DNA of 64,000 nucleotides from an uncultured Hyphomicrobiales bacterium (GTDB taxonomy: Bacteria > Pseudomonadota > Alphaproteobacteria > Rhizobiales > Ancalomicrobiaceae), in NCBI GenBank assembly GCA_903930435.1, contig CAIYYN010000029.1, positions 124,001-188,000 on the forward strand. The letters run 5' to 3'. The first letter of the stretch is position 1. Every line of letters starts with the position of its first letter. The translations under genes and the position numbers were made by a program. Below are positions 45,212 to 53,217 of this stretch, piece by piece. The notes below the pieces were generated by a model that was not told the origin of the DNA, ran no database searches, and saw only the letters and a program-made list of their open reading frames with translations.

Positions 45212-45654
45212 GCGCCCTGTCGCCGGAAGAAACCGCCTGGGCCGCCGCAGATGCCATGTGGGCGACGGATTATGCCTCCAAGGCGCTTGGCATGGAAATC
45301 ATCGATGTCGGACCTGGCTCCGCCATCCTCTCGATGGTGGTGCGCGATGATATGGCCAACGGTCACGGCATGGCGCATGGCGGCTTTATCTTCACGCTCG
45401 CTGACAGCGCCTTCGCCTATGCCTGCAACGCCTATGACCTCATCACAGTCGCCGCGCACTGCTCGATCACCTTCATCGCCCCGGCAAAACGTGGCGACAA
45501 GCTGGTCGCCCGTGCCCGTGAGATTTCGCGTGTAGGACGATCCGGCATCTATGACGTTCAGATCAGCGTCGGCGATGCCGTGATCGCCGAATTCCGGGGC
45601 GGATCACGTCAGATTGGCGGCTCGTTTATCGAGGGGAAACAGATAAATGCGTGA
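45208..45654 (+). CDS. paaI: Hydroxyphenylacetyl-CoA thioesterase PaaI
   Basis: A 148-residue hot-dog thioesterase. The conserved ANGHGMAHGGFIFTLADSAF (residues about 50-69) holds the catalytic region, followed by AAHCSITFIAPAKRGDKLVA. PaaI hydrolyses dead-end CoA thioesters such as hydroxylated phenylacetyl-CoA and so frees CoA. Its ATG overlaps the paaG stop (ATGA), which gives translational coupling. After it the operon is interrupted by higBA before paaK. Confidence 0.94.
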   Translation: MSALSPEETAWAAADAMWATDYASKALGMEIIDVGPGSAILSMVVRDDMANGHGMAHGGFIFTLADSAFAYACNAYDLITVAAHCSITFIAPAKRGDKLVARAREISRVGRSGIYDVQISVGDAVIAEFRGGSRQIGGSFIEGKQINA

Positions 45655-45703
45655 TCGAGGTATGGGCGTTCGATGAGATTGCTGGCACATACCCGTTGAA
45701 AAA

Positions 45704-45722
45704 CGTACTAAAAAATGGTACG
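45704..45722. promoter_or_regulatory. Candidate operator of higBA
   Basis: CGTAC and GTACG (45704-45708, 45718-45722) form an inverted repeat around 9 bases, just before and overlapping the ribosome site of higB. This is where a HigA-type antitoxin would bind to repress its own operon. Confidence 0.5.
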
Positions 45723-45727
45723 GAAGA

Positions 45728-46009
45728 ATGATAAAGAGTTTCAAGGACAAACGCACTGAACGTCTCGCAAATGGTCGAGCAGAAAAGGGCATCCCGGCTG
45801 ACGTCCTGAAGCGTGCGTCCGTGAAGCTATTCCTGCTCGACACCGTAACAAGCGTTGAAGATTTGCGTGTCCCGCCCGGAAATCGCCTCGAGGCCTTATC
45901 CGGTGACCGCAATGGGCAATACTCGATCAGGATCAACGATCAATGGCGGCTTTGCTTTGTCTGGAGCGAAGGAAACGCCCACGAAGTCGAATTCTGTGAT
46001 TACCACTGA
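45728..46009 (+). CDS. higB: HigB-like type II toxin (RelE/ParE superfamily)
   Basis: A 93-residue toxin of the HigB/plasmid-killer subfamily of RelE-like mRNA interferases. Typical features are SFKDKRTERLANG at the start, LRVPPGNRLEALSGDRNGQY in the middle and YSIRINDQWRLCFVWSEGNA with the conserved Arg and Trp, ending HEVEFCDYH. Such toxins cut mRNA at translating ribosomes when free of HigA. GGAAG precedes the ATG. Its stop overlaps an ATG, while the antitoxin is better started 12 bases later. The pair lies between paaI and paaK, on the same strand as both. Confidence 0.92.
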   Translation: MIKSFKDKRTERLANGRAEKGIPADVLKRASVKLFLLDTVTSVEDLRVPPGNRLEALSGDRNGQYSIRINDQWRLCFVWSEGNAHEVEFCDYH

Positions 46010-46020
46010 TGGAGGCTGCA

Positions 46021-46317
46021 ATGGCTCGTGACATACCGCTTACGCATCCCGGTGAGATTCTGCGGGAGGAATTCCTCGTGCCTATGGGGTTGTCCGTCTA
46101 TGCACTCGCCAAGGCCATTCTCGTACCGCGCAGTCGGATGAATGAAATTTGCCATGGACGTCAGGGAATAACAGCGAACATCGCTCTCCGCCTGGGTCGC
46201 TATTTCGGTGTTGATCCGCAGTGGTTCATGAACATGCAGGCAAAATATGATCTCGAAAAGGGCGAACAGGATATCCAGGACGAACTGGCGCGGATAACGC
46301 CGCGCGTCGCGGCTTGA
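46021..46317 (+). CDS. higA: HigA-like antitoxin (XRE family)
   Basis: A 98-residue antitoxin and DNA-binding protein. The pattern ITHPGE-like (LTHPGEILREEFLVPMGLSV) at residues 7-26 and the helix-turn-helix SRMNEICHGRQGITANIALR define the HigA family; FGVDPQWFMNMQAKYDLE follows. GGAGG lies 5 bases before the ATG used. HigA binds HigB and represses the operon. The order toxin-antitoxin is the normal one for HigBA. It ends about 100 bases before paaK. Confidence 0.93.
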   Translation: MARDIPLTHPGEILREEFLVPMGLSVYALAKAILVPRSRMNEICHGRQGITANIALRLGRYFGVDPQWFMNMQAKYDLEKGEQDIQDELARITPRVAA

Positions 46318-46415
46318 ACGCATTCAACTCCAGCGACCAGCTCTGCCAGCTCTCGACCAAGCCCCGCTCTGCCCGCTCAAAAAAATCAATATATCAATGG
46401 GAAGGAACCCGCATC

Positions 46416-47726
46416 ATGTCGCAATCGCTGATCAATGGCCTCGATCCGGTCGAGCGCGCGTCGCGTGACGAAATCTTGGCGATGCAGCTTGAGCGGCTGC
46501 AATGGTCGCTACGACATGCCTATGAGAACGTGCCGCATTACAAGGCCGCGTTCACGGCGGCGGGCGTTCACCCGGACGATCTCAAGCAACTGTCGGATCT
46601 GTCGAAATTCCCCTTCACCGTCAAGACGGACCTGCGCGACCATTACCCCTTTGGCCTCTTCGCCGTGCCGCGCGACAAGATCAGCCGGTTGCATGCCTCT
46701 TCGGGCACGACGGGCAAGCCAATCGTTGTCGCCTATACCGAGGCCGACGTCTCCATGTGGGCTGATGTCATGGCCCGCTCGTTGCGCGCTGCGGGCGTTC
46801 GTCCGGGCATGATGGTGCATGTCGCCTATGGCTATGGCCTCTTCACCGGCGGGCTTGGCGCACATTATGGCGCGGAACGGCTTGGCTGCACCGTTGTACC
46901 GGTCTCGGGTGGCATGACCGAGCGCCAGGTCCAGCTGATCAATGATTTCCATCCGGACGCGATCATGGTCACGCCCAGCTACATGATGGCGCTGCTCGAC
47001 GGCTTCCGCAAAGCCGGACTGGACCCGCGCGCATCCTCGCTCAAGTTTGGCGTCTTTGGCGCGGAGCCATGGACCAACGCCATGCGCGAGGAAATCGAGC
47101 GCTCGTTCAATCTCGATGCCACCGATATCTACGGTCTCTCGGAGGTCATCGGCCCCGGCGTCGCGCAGGAATGCGTTGAAACCAAGGATGGCCTGCATAT
47201 CTGGGAGGATCACTTCTACCCCGAGATCATCGATCCCGTCACCGGCGACGTCTTGCCTGAGGGGGCGAAGGGCGAGCTGGTATTCACGTCGCTCACCAAG
47301 GAAGCGTTCCCAATTATCCGCTACCGGACACGCGATCTGACCCGGCTGCTGCCGGGAACCGCCCGCCCCGGCTTCCGGCGCATGGAAAAGGTCACAGGCC
47401 GCTCCGATGACATGATCATCCTGCGCGGCGTCAACGTGTTCCCGACGCAGATCGAGGAATTGTTGCTCGCCACCAACTGGTGCGGCGGCCACTATCAGAT
47501 CGAATTGAGCCGCGCTGGCCTGATGGACGACATGACCATCTATGCCGAAGCCCGCTCCGATGTCTGGACCGATGGCGGCATGCCGGACCAAGGCGCGGCG
47601 CTCGTCGACCGCATCAAGAACACGATCGGCATCTCGACCCGCGTGGTGATCGTCGGACCCGACCAGATCGAGCGGACCTTGACCGGCAAAGCCCGTCGTG
47701 TGGTCGACAAGCGGCCGCGGGAGTGA
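46416..47726 (+). CDS. paaK: Phenylacetate--CoA ligase PaaK
   Basis: A 436-residue adenylate-forming enzyme that activates phenylacetate with ATP and CoA, the entry step of the pathway. The P-loop is LHASSGTTGKPIVVAYT near residue 91. Further markers are VSGGMTERQVQLI, FGAEPWTNAMREEIE and the C-terminal TGRSDDMIILRGVNVFPTQI near residue 328. MSQSLINGLDPVE is the start with AAGGA about 10 bases upstream. It follows higA by 98 bases and is convergent with paaE, whose stop lies 3 bases away. Confidence 0.96.
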   Translation: MSQSLINGLDPVERASRDEILAMQLERLQWSLRHAYENVPHYKAAFTAAGVHPDDLKQLSDLSKFPFTVKTDLRDHYPFGLFAVPRDKISRLHASSGTTGKPIVVAYTEADVSMWADVMARSLRAAGVRPGMMVHVAYGYGLFTGGLGAHYGAERLGCTVVPVSGGMTERQVQLINDFHPDAIMVTPSYMMALLDGFRKAGLDPRASSLKFGVFGAEPWTNAMREEIERSFNLDATDIYGLSEVIGPGVAQECVETKDGLHIWEDHFYPEIIDPVTGDVLPEGAKGELVFTSLTKEAFPIIRYRTRDLTRLLPGTARPGFRRMEKVTGRSDDMIILRGVNVFPTQIEELLLATNWCGGHYQIELSRAGLMDDMTIYAEARSDVWTDGGMPDQGAALVDRIKNTIGISTRVVIVGPDQIERTLTGKARRVVDKRPRE

Positions 47727-47729
47727 GCG

Positions 47730-48812
47730 TCACATCGCGTCGAAATCAACTACGACATGCGCGCTTGTCGGCTTTGCCTGACAGGTGAGCACGAAGCCCT
47801 TGTCCAGTTCCCAGGGTTCGAGCGAGTAATTCACATCCATCGCTGCCGAGCCCTCGACGATGCGCGCGCGACAGGTCGAGCACATGCCGCCCTTGCAGGC
47901 AAACGGCAGGTCGATGCCAGCCCTGAGCGCCGCATCGAGAATGGATTCGCCGTCTGCTGCCGGTACATCGCGGCGCTTGCCATCAACGGTGATCGTGATC
48001 CGGTGTGTGGCGGGGGCATCGGCTGCAACGGGTGCCTTCGCCTTTGCCGCGCCACCATGCGCCGATACGAAGCGTTCGACGTGGATCTGATTGGCTGATA
48101 GCCCGAGATCGGCAAGCGTGGCTTCGAGATCATCGATCATCGCCGCCGGTCCGCAAATGAAGGCGTGATCAACGGTCGCGACCGGCAGCAGCGAGCGCAG
48201 CAACTGACGCACCTTTTCGCCGTTCAGATGACCATTAAGGATCGGCACGTCCTGCTCTTCGCGCGAGAGGACATGAAACACCGAGAGGCGTCCGAGAAAG
48301 CGATCCTTCAGATCCTCAAGCTCCTGCCGGAACAGGACGTCTTCCACCGTCCGGCTGCCGTAAAACAGGAAAAATCGGCTGTTGGGCTCGCGTTGCAGGA
48401 CACCCTTCAGGATCGACAGCACCGGTGTGATGCCAGATCCCGCCGCAAATCCGGCGCAGGTCCTGCCATCTTCAATGCCGCCAAGCCCGAAACGCCCGGT
48501 TGGCGTCATGACGTCAAGGGAGTCACCAATTCGCAGCGCCGTATTCACGTGCGTGGAAAACACGCCGTCATCCACGCGCTTGACTGCGACCCGGATCTCA
48601 CCATCGGCAGGGCCGGAGCAGATGGAATAGGAGCGCCGGATATCCTCGCCGTCGATCATCGTCCTGAGCGTCAGATATTGCCCCGGCTCGAACCGGAAGG
48701 CCTCGGACAGGTCCGCGCCGATATCGAATGTCAGGGAAACCGCATCCGCTGTTTCGCGCCGGATATCCTTGATGGCAAGCGTATGAAAGCGGGGCGTTGC
48801 GACAGATGTCAT
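47730..48812 (-). CDS. paaE: Phenylacetyl-CoA epoxidase reductase subunit PaaE
   Basis: A 360-residue oxidoreductase that passes electrons from NADPH to the PaaABC oxygenase. The FAD domain has RRSYSICSGP near residue 60 and FAAGSGITPVLSI near residue 118 (NADP site). The C-terminal plant-type [2Fe-2S] ferredoxin domain has CKGGMCSTCRARI near residue 312 and the last ligand in VLTCQAKP. MTSVATPRFHTL is the start, with GAAGG upstream. It is the last gene of paaABCDE on the minus strand. Confidence 0.95.
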   Translation of the reverse strand: MTSVATPRFHTLAIKDIRRETADAVSLTFDIGADLSEAFRFEPGQYLTLRTMIDGEDIRRSYSICSGPADGEIRVAVKRVDDGVFSTHVNTALRIGDSLDVMTPTGRFGLGGIEDGRTCAGFAAGSGITPVLSILKGVLQREPNSRFFLFYGSRTVEDVLFRQELEDLKDRFLGRLSVFHVLSREEQDVPILNGHLNGEKVRQLLRSLLPVATVDHAFICGPAAMIDDLEATLADLGLSANQIHVERFVSAHGGAAKAKAPVAADAPATHRITITVDGKRRDVPAADGESILDAALRAGIDLPFACKGGMCSTCRARIVEGSAAMDVNYSLEPWELDKGFVLTCQAKPTSAHVVVDFDAM

Positions 48813-48822
48813 GGGATGGCCT

Positions 48823-49317
48823 TCAGTGGCATTTGAAATAGTCGAAGGGTTCGCGACAGGCCTTGCAGCGCCACAGCGCCTTGCAGGATGTCGAGCCGAA
48901 TTCGGCGAGCCGTTCGGTATCGGTTGAACGGCATTGCGGGCATGCGACGATATCGGCACCGAACAGCGCCCCGCGTCCACCGGCCTTGCCGACGGGTGGC
49001 GCGATGCCATAGGCGCGCAGTCGCTCGCGTCCGGCTTCCGTCATCCAGTCGGTGGTCCAGGCAGGCGACAGAACTTCGCGCACCGCAAAGCCCGAATATC
49101 CAGCCCGTTCAAGCGCCAGTTCAATCTCTAACTTGATCATATTCATCGCCGGACAACCCGAATAGGTCGGCGTGATCTCGACAATGATGCCCTCGTCGCC
49201 TGCCCGCACATCACGCAACACGCCGAGATCGGCAATGGTCAGCACCGGGATTTCGGGATCGGCAACGTCACCGGCGATCCGTCGAATGTCGGCGAGCATT
49301 GCGTCAGGTGCGGCCAT
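48823..49317 (-). CDS. paaD: Phenylacetyl-CoA epoxidase accessory subunit PaaD
   Basis: A 164-residue protein of the DUF59/MIP18 iron-sulphur maturation family. The N-terminal half has VADPEIPVLTIADLGVLRDV near residue 15 and PTYSGCPAMNMI near residue 52. The C-terminal half carries a zinc ribbon, CPQCRSTDTER with later CKALWRCKAC. PaaD is required for assembly of the epoxidase rather than for catalysis. MAAPDAMLADIRR is the start (GAGGA upstream). It ends 10 bases before paaE and starts 7 bases after paaC. Confidence 0.94.
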   Translation of the reverse strand: MAAPDAMLADIRRIAGDVADPEIPVLTIADLGVLRDVRAGDEGIIVEITPTYSGCPAMNMIKLEIELALERAGYSGFAVREVLSPAWTTDWMTEAGRERLRAYGIAPPVGKAGGRGALFGADIVACPQCRSTDTERLAEFGSTSCKALWRCKACREPFDYFKCH

Positions 49318-49324
49318 GCCATCC

Positions 49325-50095
49325 TCACCAGACCGCGCCGGGAACGGCTCGCTGCATATATTGAAGCTCGGACAGCAGATGGCCGAAATGCTCGCTGTGT
49401 TGACCACTGCGACCACCCCTGTGCATCCAGGTCGAAGTGGGGACGGTCAGCTTCGCACGGACGAACACCGACTGGACGGTCGCCAACCATTCCGCACGGA
49501 TGGTGTCGGGGTCAATGGCCGCGCCTGTCGCAATCACGCTCGCATCCAACTCGTCGGAGCTGAACAATTCGCCCGTAAACGGCCAGAACCGGCTGATGGC
49601 CGCCTCGATCCGGCGGCGGGCTTCGGCGGTGGAATCGCCGAGGCGCACGACCCATTCGGCGGAGTGGCGCAGGTGGTACGTCATTTCCTTTTCCGACTTC
49701 GCCGCGATGGCTGCAATCGTCGGATCGCTGGATGCCTTCATCGCCCGCCAATAGGGGTCAGCGAAGGCGGCATAGAAAAATTGCCGGATCATCGTCTCGG
49801 CAAAATCGCCGTTGGGCTGCTCGACGAGTAGGACATTGCGGTAGGCACTCTCGCGCCGCAGATAGGCGAAATCATCTTCCGAATGGCCCGCCCCTTCAAC
49901 TTCGCCCGCATATTGATAGAGGCTGCGGGCCTGCCCGATCAGGTCCAGTCCCATATTGCCGAGCGCCATTTCCTCTTCCAGCATTGGCGCATGGCCGACC
50001 CATTCCGACAGCCGATGGCCGAGGATCAGCGCGTCATCTGCCCGGCGCAGCAGGAACTGCACCAGGGGTGCATTGGAGGGGGAAATGGAGGTCAT
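49325..50095 (-). CDS. paaC: Phenylacetyl-CoA epoxidase structural subunit PaaC
   Basis: A 256-residue ferritin-like helical protein that forms a heterodimer with PaaA but has no di-iron site. Recognisable parts are EEEMALGNMGLDLIGQARSLY near residue 41 and EKEMTYHLRHSAEWVVRLGD near residue 133. It stabilises PaaA and contributes to the substrate site. The gene follows paaB by 54 bases. Length and sequence fit the family. Confidence 0.95.
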   Translation of the reverse strand: MTSISPSNAPLVQFLLRRADDALILGHRLSEWVGHAPMLEEEMALGNMGLDLIGQARSLYQYAGEVEGAGHSEDDFAYLRRESAYRNVLLVEQPNGDFAETMIRQFFYAAFADPYWRAMKASSDPTIAAIAAKSEKEMTYHLRHSAEWVVRLGDSTAEARRRIEAAISRFWPFTGELFSSDELDASVIATGAAIDPDTIRAEWLATVQSVFVRAKLTVPTSTWMHRGGRSGQHSEHFGHLLSELQYMQRAVPGAVW

Positions 50096-50149
50096 CGATG
50101 GGTCCCGTTCTGTGCGGTCACTCTGGTCACGTGTCGCCGGAGTGGCGGG

Positions 50150-50437
50150 TCACATGTGCCCGACTTCGTCCGGGATCTCATAGAACGTCGGATGCCGGTA
50201 GATCTTCGACGCGGTCGGCTCGAACATCATGTCCTTGTCCGCCGGATCGGACGCGATGATCGCATTAGAGGGCACGACCCAGATCGACAGACCCTCCCCG
50301 CGCCGCGTGTAGAGATCGCGGGCCGCTTGCAGAGCCATGACTGAATCCGCCGCGTGCAATGATCCCACGTGCTTGTGCGACAGCCCGTTGCGCGAGCGAA
50401 TGAAGACTTCCCAGATCGGACTATTGGGCGTGCTCAT
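50150..50437 (-). CDS. paaB: Phenylacetyl-CoA epoxidase subunit PaaB
   Basis: A 95-residue subunit that bridges two PaaAC units. The start MSTPNSPIWEVFIRSRNGLS is clear: GAGGA lies upstream and the pattern IWEVFIRSRNGLSHKHVGSL is diagnostic. The longer frame to 50797 overlaps paaA and has foreign composition. The C-terminus DPADKDMMFEPTASKIYRHP is also typical. It follows paaA by 10 bases in the paaABCDE operon. Confidence 0.95.
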   Translation of the reverse strand: MSTPNSPIWEVFIRSRNGLSHKHVGSLHAADSVMALQAARDLYTRRGEGLSIWVVPSNAIIASDPADKDMMFEPTASKIYRHPTFYEIPDEVGHM

Positions 50438-50447
50438 GGGGCTATCC

Positions 50448-51437
50448 TCAGGCTGCGACGGATGCGTTGGCGGATTTGGCGACAAAGGCGAGTGCGGCTT
50501 CGCGCACCCAGGCACCTTCGTCATGCGCCTTGCGGCGGGCGGCGAGACGGTCACGATTGCAGGGGCCATTGCCGGCAATGACCTGACGGAATTCGTCCCA
50601 GTCGATTTCGCCATAGACCCAGTGGCCGGAGGCCTCGTCATAATGGAGCGAGGCATCCGGGATCGTAAGCCCCAGGAAATGCGCTTGCGGCACAGTCGCG
50701 TCGACAAACTTCTGGCGCAGCTCGTCATTGGAAAACCGCTTGATCTTCCAGGTTGTCGATTGGTCGGAGTGCTGGCTTTCGGTATCCGGCGGGCCAAACA
50801 TCATCAGGCAGGGCCACCACCAGCGATTCAACGCATCCTGCGCCATGGCCTTTTGCTCGTCATTGCCGCGCGACAGCGTCAGCATGATTTCGTAGCCTTG
50901 GCGTTGGTGGAAGCTCTCTTCCTTGCAGACACGGATCATGGCACGCGCATAGGGCCCATAAGAGCACCGGCATAACGGAATCTGGTTCATGATGGCTGCG
51001 CCATCGACGAGCCAGCCGATGGCGCCTACATCTGCCCATGTCGGGACAGGATAATTGAAGATCGAGGAATACTTGGCCTTGCCAGACAGGAGCTGGTCGA
51101 TCAGTTCCTCGCGCGAGGTGCCAAGCGTTTCGGCGGCTGCATAGAGATAGAGGCCATGACCGCATTCGTCCTGCACCTTGGCCAGCAGCGCCGCCTTGCG
51201 CCGCAACGATGGCGCGCGCGTGATCCAGTTGCCCTCTGGCAGCATTCCGACGATCTCGGAATGGGCATGCTGCGAAATCTGCCGGGTCAAAGTGCGCCGG
51301 TAGGCGGCAGGCATCCAGTCATTCGGCTCGATCCGCTCCTCGGCGTCGACGCGTGCCTGAAACCGGGCGCTCAGTTCGGCATCCTCCAGCGAGGCTGAAC
51401 CCTTGTCCGGATTTGAATTGAGGGCCTGTGTATACAT
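50448..51437 (-). CDS. paaA: Phenylacetyl-CoA epoxidase catalytic subunit PaaA
   Basis: A 329-residue ferritin-like di-iron monooxygenase subunit that inserts oxygen to form ring-1,2-epoxyphenylacetyl-CoA. The iron ligands sit in the helices [18 protein letters not shown] (near residue 90) and [16 protein letters not shown] (near 175), each with an ExxH motif. [20 protein letters not shown] near the N-terminus is typical. GGGAG precedes the ATG. It heads the paaABCDE operon; its 230-base upstream region is shared with the divergent secreted hydrolase gene. Confidence 0.96.
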   Translation of the reverse strand: MYTQALNSNPDKGSASLEDAELSARFQARVDAEERIEPNDWMPAAYRRTLTRQISQHAHSEIVGMLPEGNWITRAPSLRRKAALLAKVQDECGHGLYLYAAAETLGTSREELIDQLLSGKAKYSSIFNYPVPTWADVGAIGWLVDGAAIMNQIPLCRCSYGPYARAMIRVCKEESFHQRQGYEIMLTLSRGNDEQKAMAQDALNRWWWPCLMMFGPPDTESQHSDQSTTWKIKRFSNDELRQKFVDATVPQAHFLGLTIPDASLHYDEASGHWVYGEIDWDEFRQVIAGNGPCNRDRLAARRKAHDEGAWVREAALAFVAKSANASVAA

Positions 51438-51667
51438 GGGCGCCGCTCCCTGATGATTTGTCTGGAGTATATATCACAGGAATTTCACTTACAAGAAAAT
51501 TTTGTAACATAATGCGAGACAGCCAATTCCACGGCGATCCGTGTTGAAGCGAGTTTGTATGTTTTGCATGTGTTCGCGGCGGTGAGCTTTTGATATGGTT
51601 TCAGCGATCCATCGACACGAAAATGGATGCCGCAGAGAGCTGATTGTGCAATCGACGGGGGAAACGC

Positions 51668-52366
51668 ATGCGTACACTGAAAGCAATTGTGATCGCTTCA
51701 CTTCTTTTGTTCGCAGGTTCTTGGGCAAAGGCCGCCGACGTCAAGACGGAAGCGACGACCGTTGGCGGCGCGCAGGCCATCCTGCTCACACCGGCCAAGC
51801 CGCGCGGCGGGATCGTGCTGCTGGCAGGCGGCGACGGCATGTTCCAGATTGATGCGAACGGGAACACGCAAAACTTCAACTCCCTCGTGCGGACGCGGTA
51901 TGACTTCGCGGCCTATGGTCTCGCTGTACTGGTGCCGGAGGCCAATGTCGACGTCAAAGCGGCGGTGGATTTCATGCGCAAATTCGGCAAGGTCACGGTT
52001 GCCGGAACCAGTCGCGGAACGCAGCGCGCAGCCCGAGGCATTGCAGCAGGGGCCCGGCCTGACCGGCTGGTGCTGACATCCGGATTTCTCTCCAATGCAT
52101 CGGGTGATCCCGATAATGCGATCAATATCCTTGGGTCACCTTCCGCCCTGCCGCCAACGCTCGTTGTTGCGCATCGGCATGATAGCTGCTTCAAGACGTT
52201 GCCTGCAGGCGTTGATCCGTTTCTGGCCTGGGCCGGTGGCAAGGCACGGGTGACGTGGATCGATGGCGGCGATAGCCAAGGTAATGCCTGCGGAGCCAAG
52301 GCACATCACGGATTTCTGGGTGTTGAAAGCCAGATGGTCAGCGCTGTTGCCGGATTTGCGAGATAA
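51668..52366 (+). CDS. Secreted alpha/beta-hydrolase-like protein
   Basis: A 232-residue exported protein. The signal peptide is MRTLKAIVIASLLLFAGSWA with cleavage at AKA-ADV. The central strand and nucleophile elbow VTVAGTSRGTQRAAR near residue 117 match GxSxG, and an early strand GGIVLLAGGDG near residue 46 could supply the oxyanion hole. A C-terminal His in KAHHGFLGVE could complete the triad. The substrate is unknown. GGGGGA precedes the chosen start. The last 76 codons and the downstream hairpin are duplicated 830 bases further on (52969-53196), which makes this locus a rearrangement site. Confidence 0.8.
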   Translation: MRTLKAIVIASLLLFAGSWAKAADVKTEATTVGGAQAILLTPAKPRGGIVLLAGGDGMFQIDANGNTQNFNSLVRTRYDFAAYGLAVLVPEANVDVKAAVDFMRKFGKVTVAGTSRGTQRAARGIAAGARPDRLVLTSGFLSNASGDPDNAINILGSPSALPPTLVVAHRHDSCFKTLPAGVDPFLAWAGGKARVTWIDGGDSQGNACGAKAHHGFLGVESQMVSAVAGFAR

Positions 52367-52404
52367 TTGTCAGTTGTAGTTGCCCTGTCAGTCTGTTGAG
52401 AGGG
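52139..52404 (+). repeat. Direct repeat, left copy (hydrolase 3' end and terminator)
   Basis: 266 bases that align without a gap to 52969-53234. They cover the last 75 codons and stop of the secreted hydrolase gene, and the hairpin GCCCTGTCAGTCT...GAGAGGGC that follows it. Confidence 0.9.
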
Positions 52405-52968
52405 CAGCCATTTTACATTTTTTGAAGCAACTATTGCTTCAAAATTATTGGTGATATGCCCGTACACAATTGATGTAATCAATCTTTGCTTTTCCTGTGT
52501 CTTTTTTATCTTTACAGGCAATTTTAGCAGCGTCAGGAGCATTTCTAACATCGTCGGGTATTCTAACTGAAGCTTTATCACTTTTGGCCAATACGTCCAG
52601 CGTCGAACCTAGCGAAATAACTATTAAGGCTACCGTGAGAATACGCATGATTTTCTCGCCTCTCTTTGTATACGATTTAATATTGACGCAACTAACTAAC
52701 AATCTAATCTCACCTTAGGGTCAGTTTGACCCTTGTTATTGGATATCGTAATCGAATTCTCTCGGCAATAAAGCCTAAGTGATCTTTAATCGGTCAAAAC
52801 TAACGATAATATTTTATCTGATGTATGTTGCAATAATGCAACAAAGAAGATTATATTTTAGATTGGTTGTTTGTAGTTCTAGCTACCCTTGCGGGCTGTT
52901 CTAATGATTATTGTCAGGCGAGACGTGTTGTATATCCGCTATTAATAATTCAATTCTGCATCTCATTG
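52405..52968. other. AT-rich insert between the direct repeats
   Basis: About 564 bases of much lower G+C than the surroundings. It contains the small minus-strand secreted-protein gene at 52445-52648. Near its right end a frame reads LFVVLATLAGCSNDYCQARR, a lipobox-like remnant that runs into the duplicated hydrolase fragment. No integrase or transposase is seen. Confidence 0.65.
52445..52648 (-). CDS. Small putative secreted two-cysteine protein
   Basis: A 67-residue protein starting MRILTVALIVISLGSTLDVL, a signal peptide with cleavage near LAKS. The mature part of about 45 residues has two Cys in KIACKDKKDTGKAKIDYINC, likely one disulphide. GAGG lies about 10 bases upstream of ATG. It lies wholly inside the AT-rich insert between the two copies of the hydrolase 3' end, so it was probably brought in with it. 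No family is recognised. Confidence 0.5.
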   Translation of the reverse strand: MRILTVALIVISLGSTLDVLAKSDKASVRIPDDVRNAPDAAKIACKDKKDTGKAKIDYINCVRAYHQ

Positions 52969-53196
52969 CCGTCTGCCCTGCCGCCAACGCTCGTTGTCGC
53001 CCATCGGCATGACAGCTGCTTCAAGACGTTGCCTGCGGGCGTTGATCCGTTTCTCGCCTGGGCTGGTGGCAAGGCGCGGGTGACGTGGATCTATGGCGGT
53101 GACAGCCAGGGCGACGCCTGCGGCGCAAGGGCACATCACGGGTTCCTGGGCGTTGAAAGCCAGATGGTCAGCGCGGTCGCCGGATTTGCGCGCTAA
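52969..53196 (+). pseudogene. 3' fragment of the secreted hydrolase gene (second copy)
   Basis: 76 codons, including the stop, that match the end of the complete hydrolase gene with no gaps. By hand count 24 codons differ and 21 of these are silent; the three replacements are Asp to Tyr, Asn to Asp and Lys to Arg. The pattern shows divergence while under selection, so the fragment derives from a working homologue rather than from a fresh copy of its neighbour. It lacks the signal peptide and GxSxG region and cannot be functional. An open frame extends upstream to 52837 but has no proper start. Confidence 0.85.
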
Positions 53197-53217
53197 CCGT
53201 CCGATCTGAACGCCCTG

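Noticed and set aside
52837-53196. A new lipoprotein gene fused to the duplicated hydrolase end
   Set aside because: The frame shows a lipobox-like LAGC, but it has no ATG or GTG start or ribosome site, and the rest is a copied fragment. A remnant is more likely than a gene.
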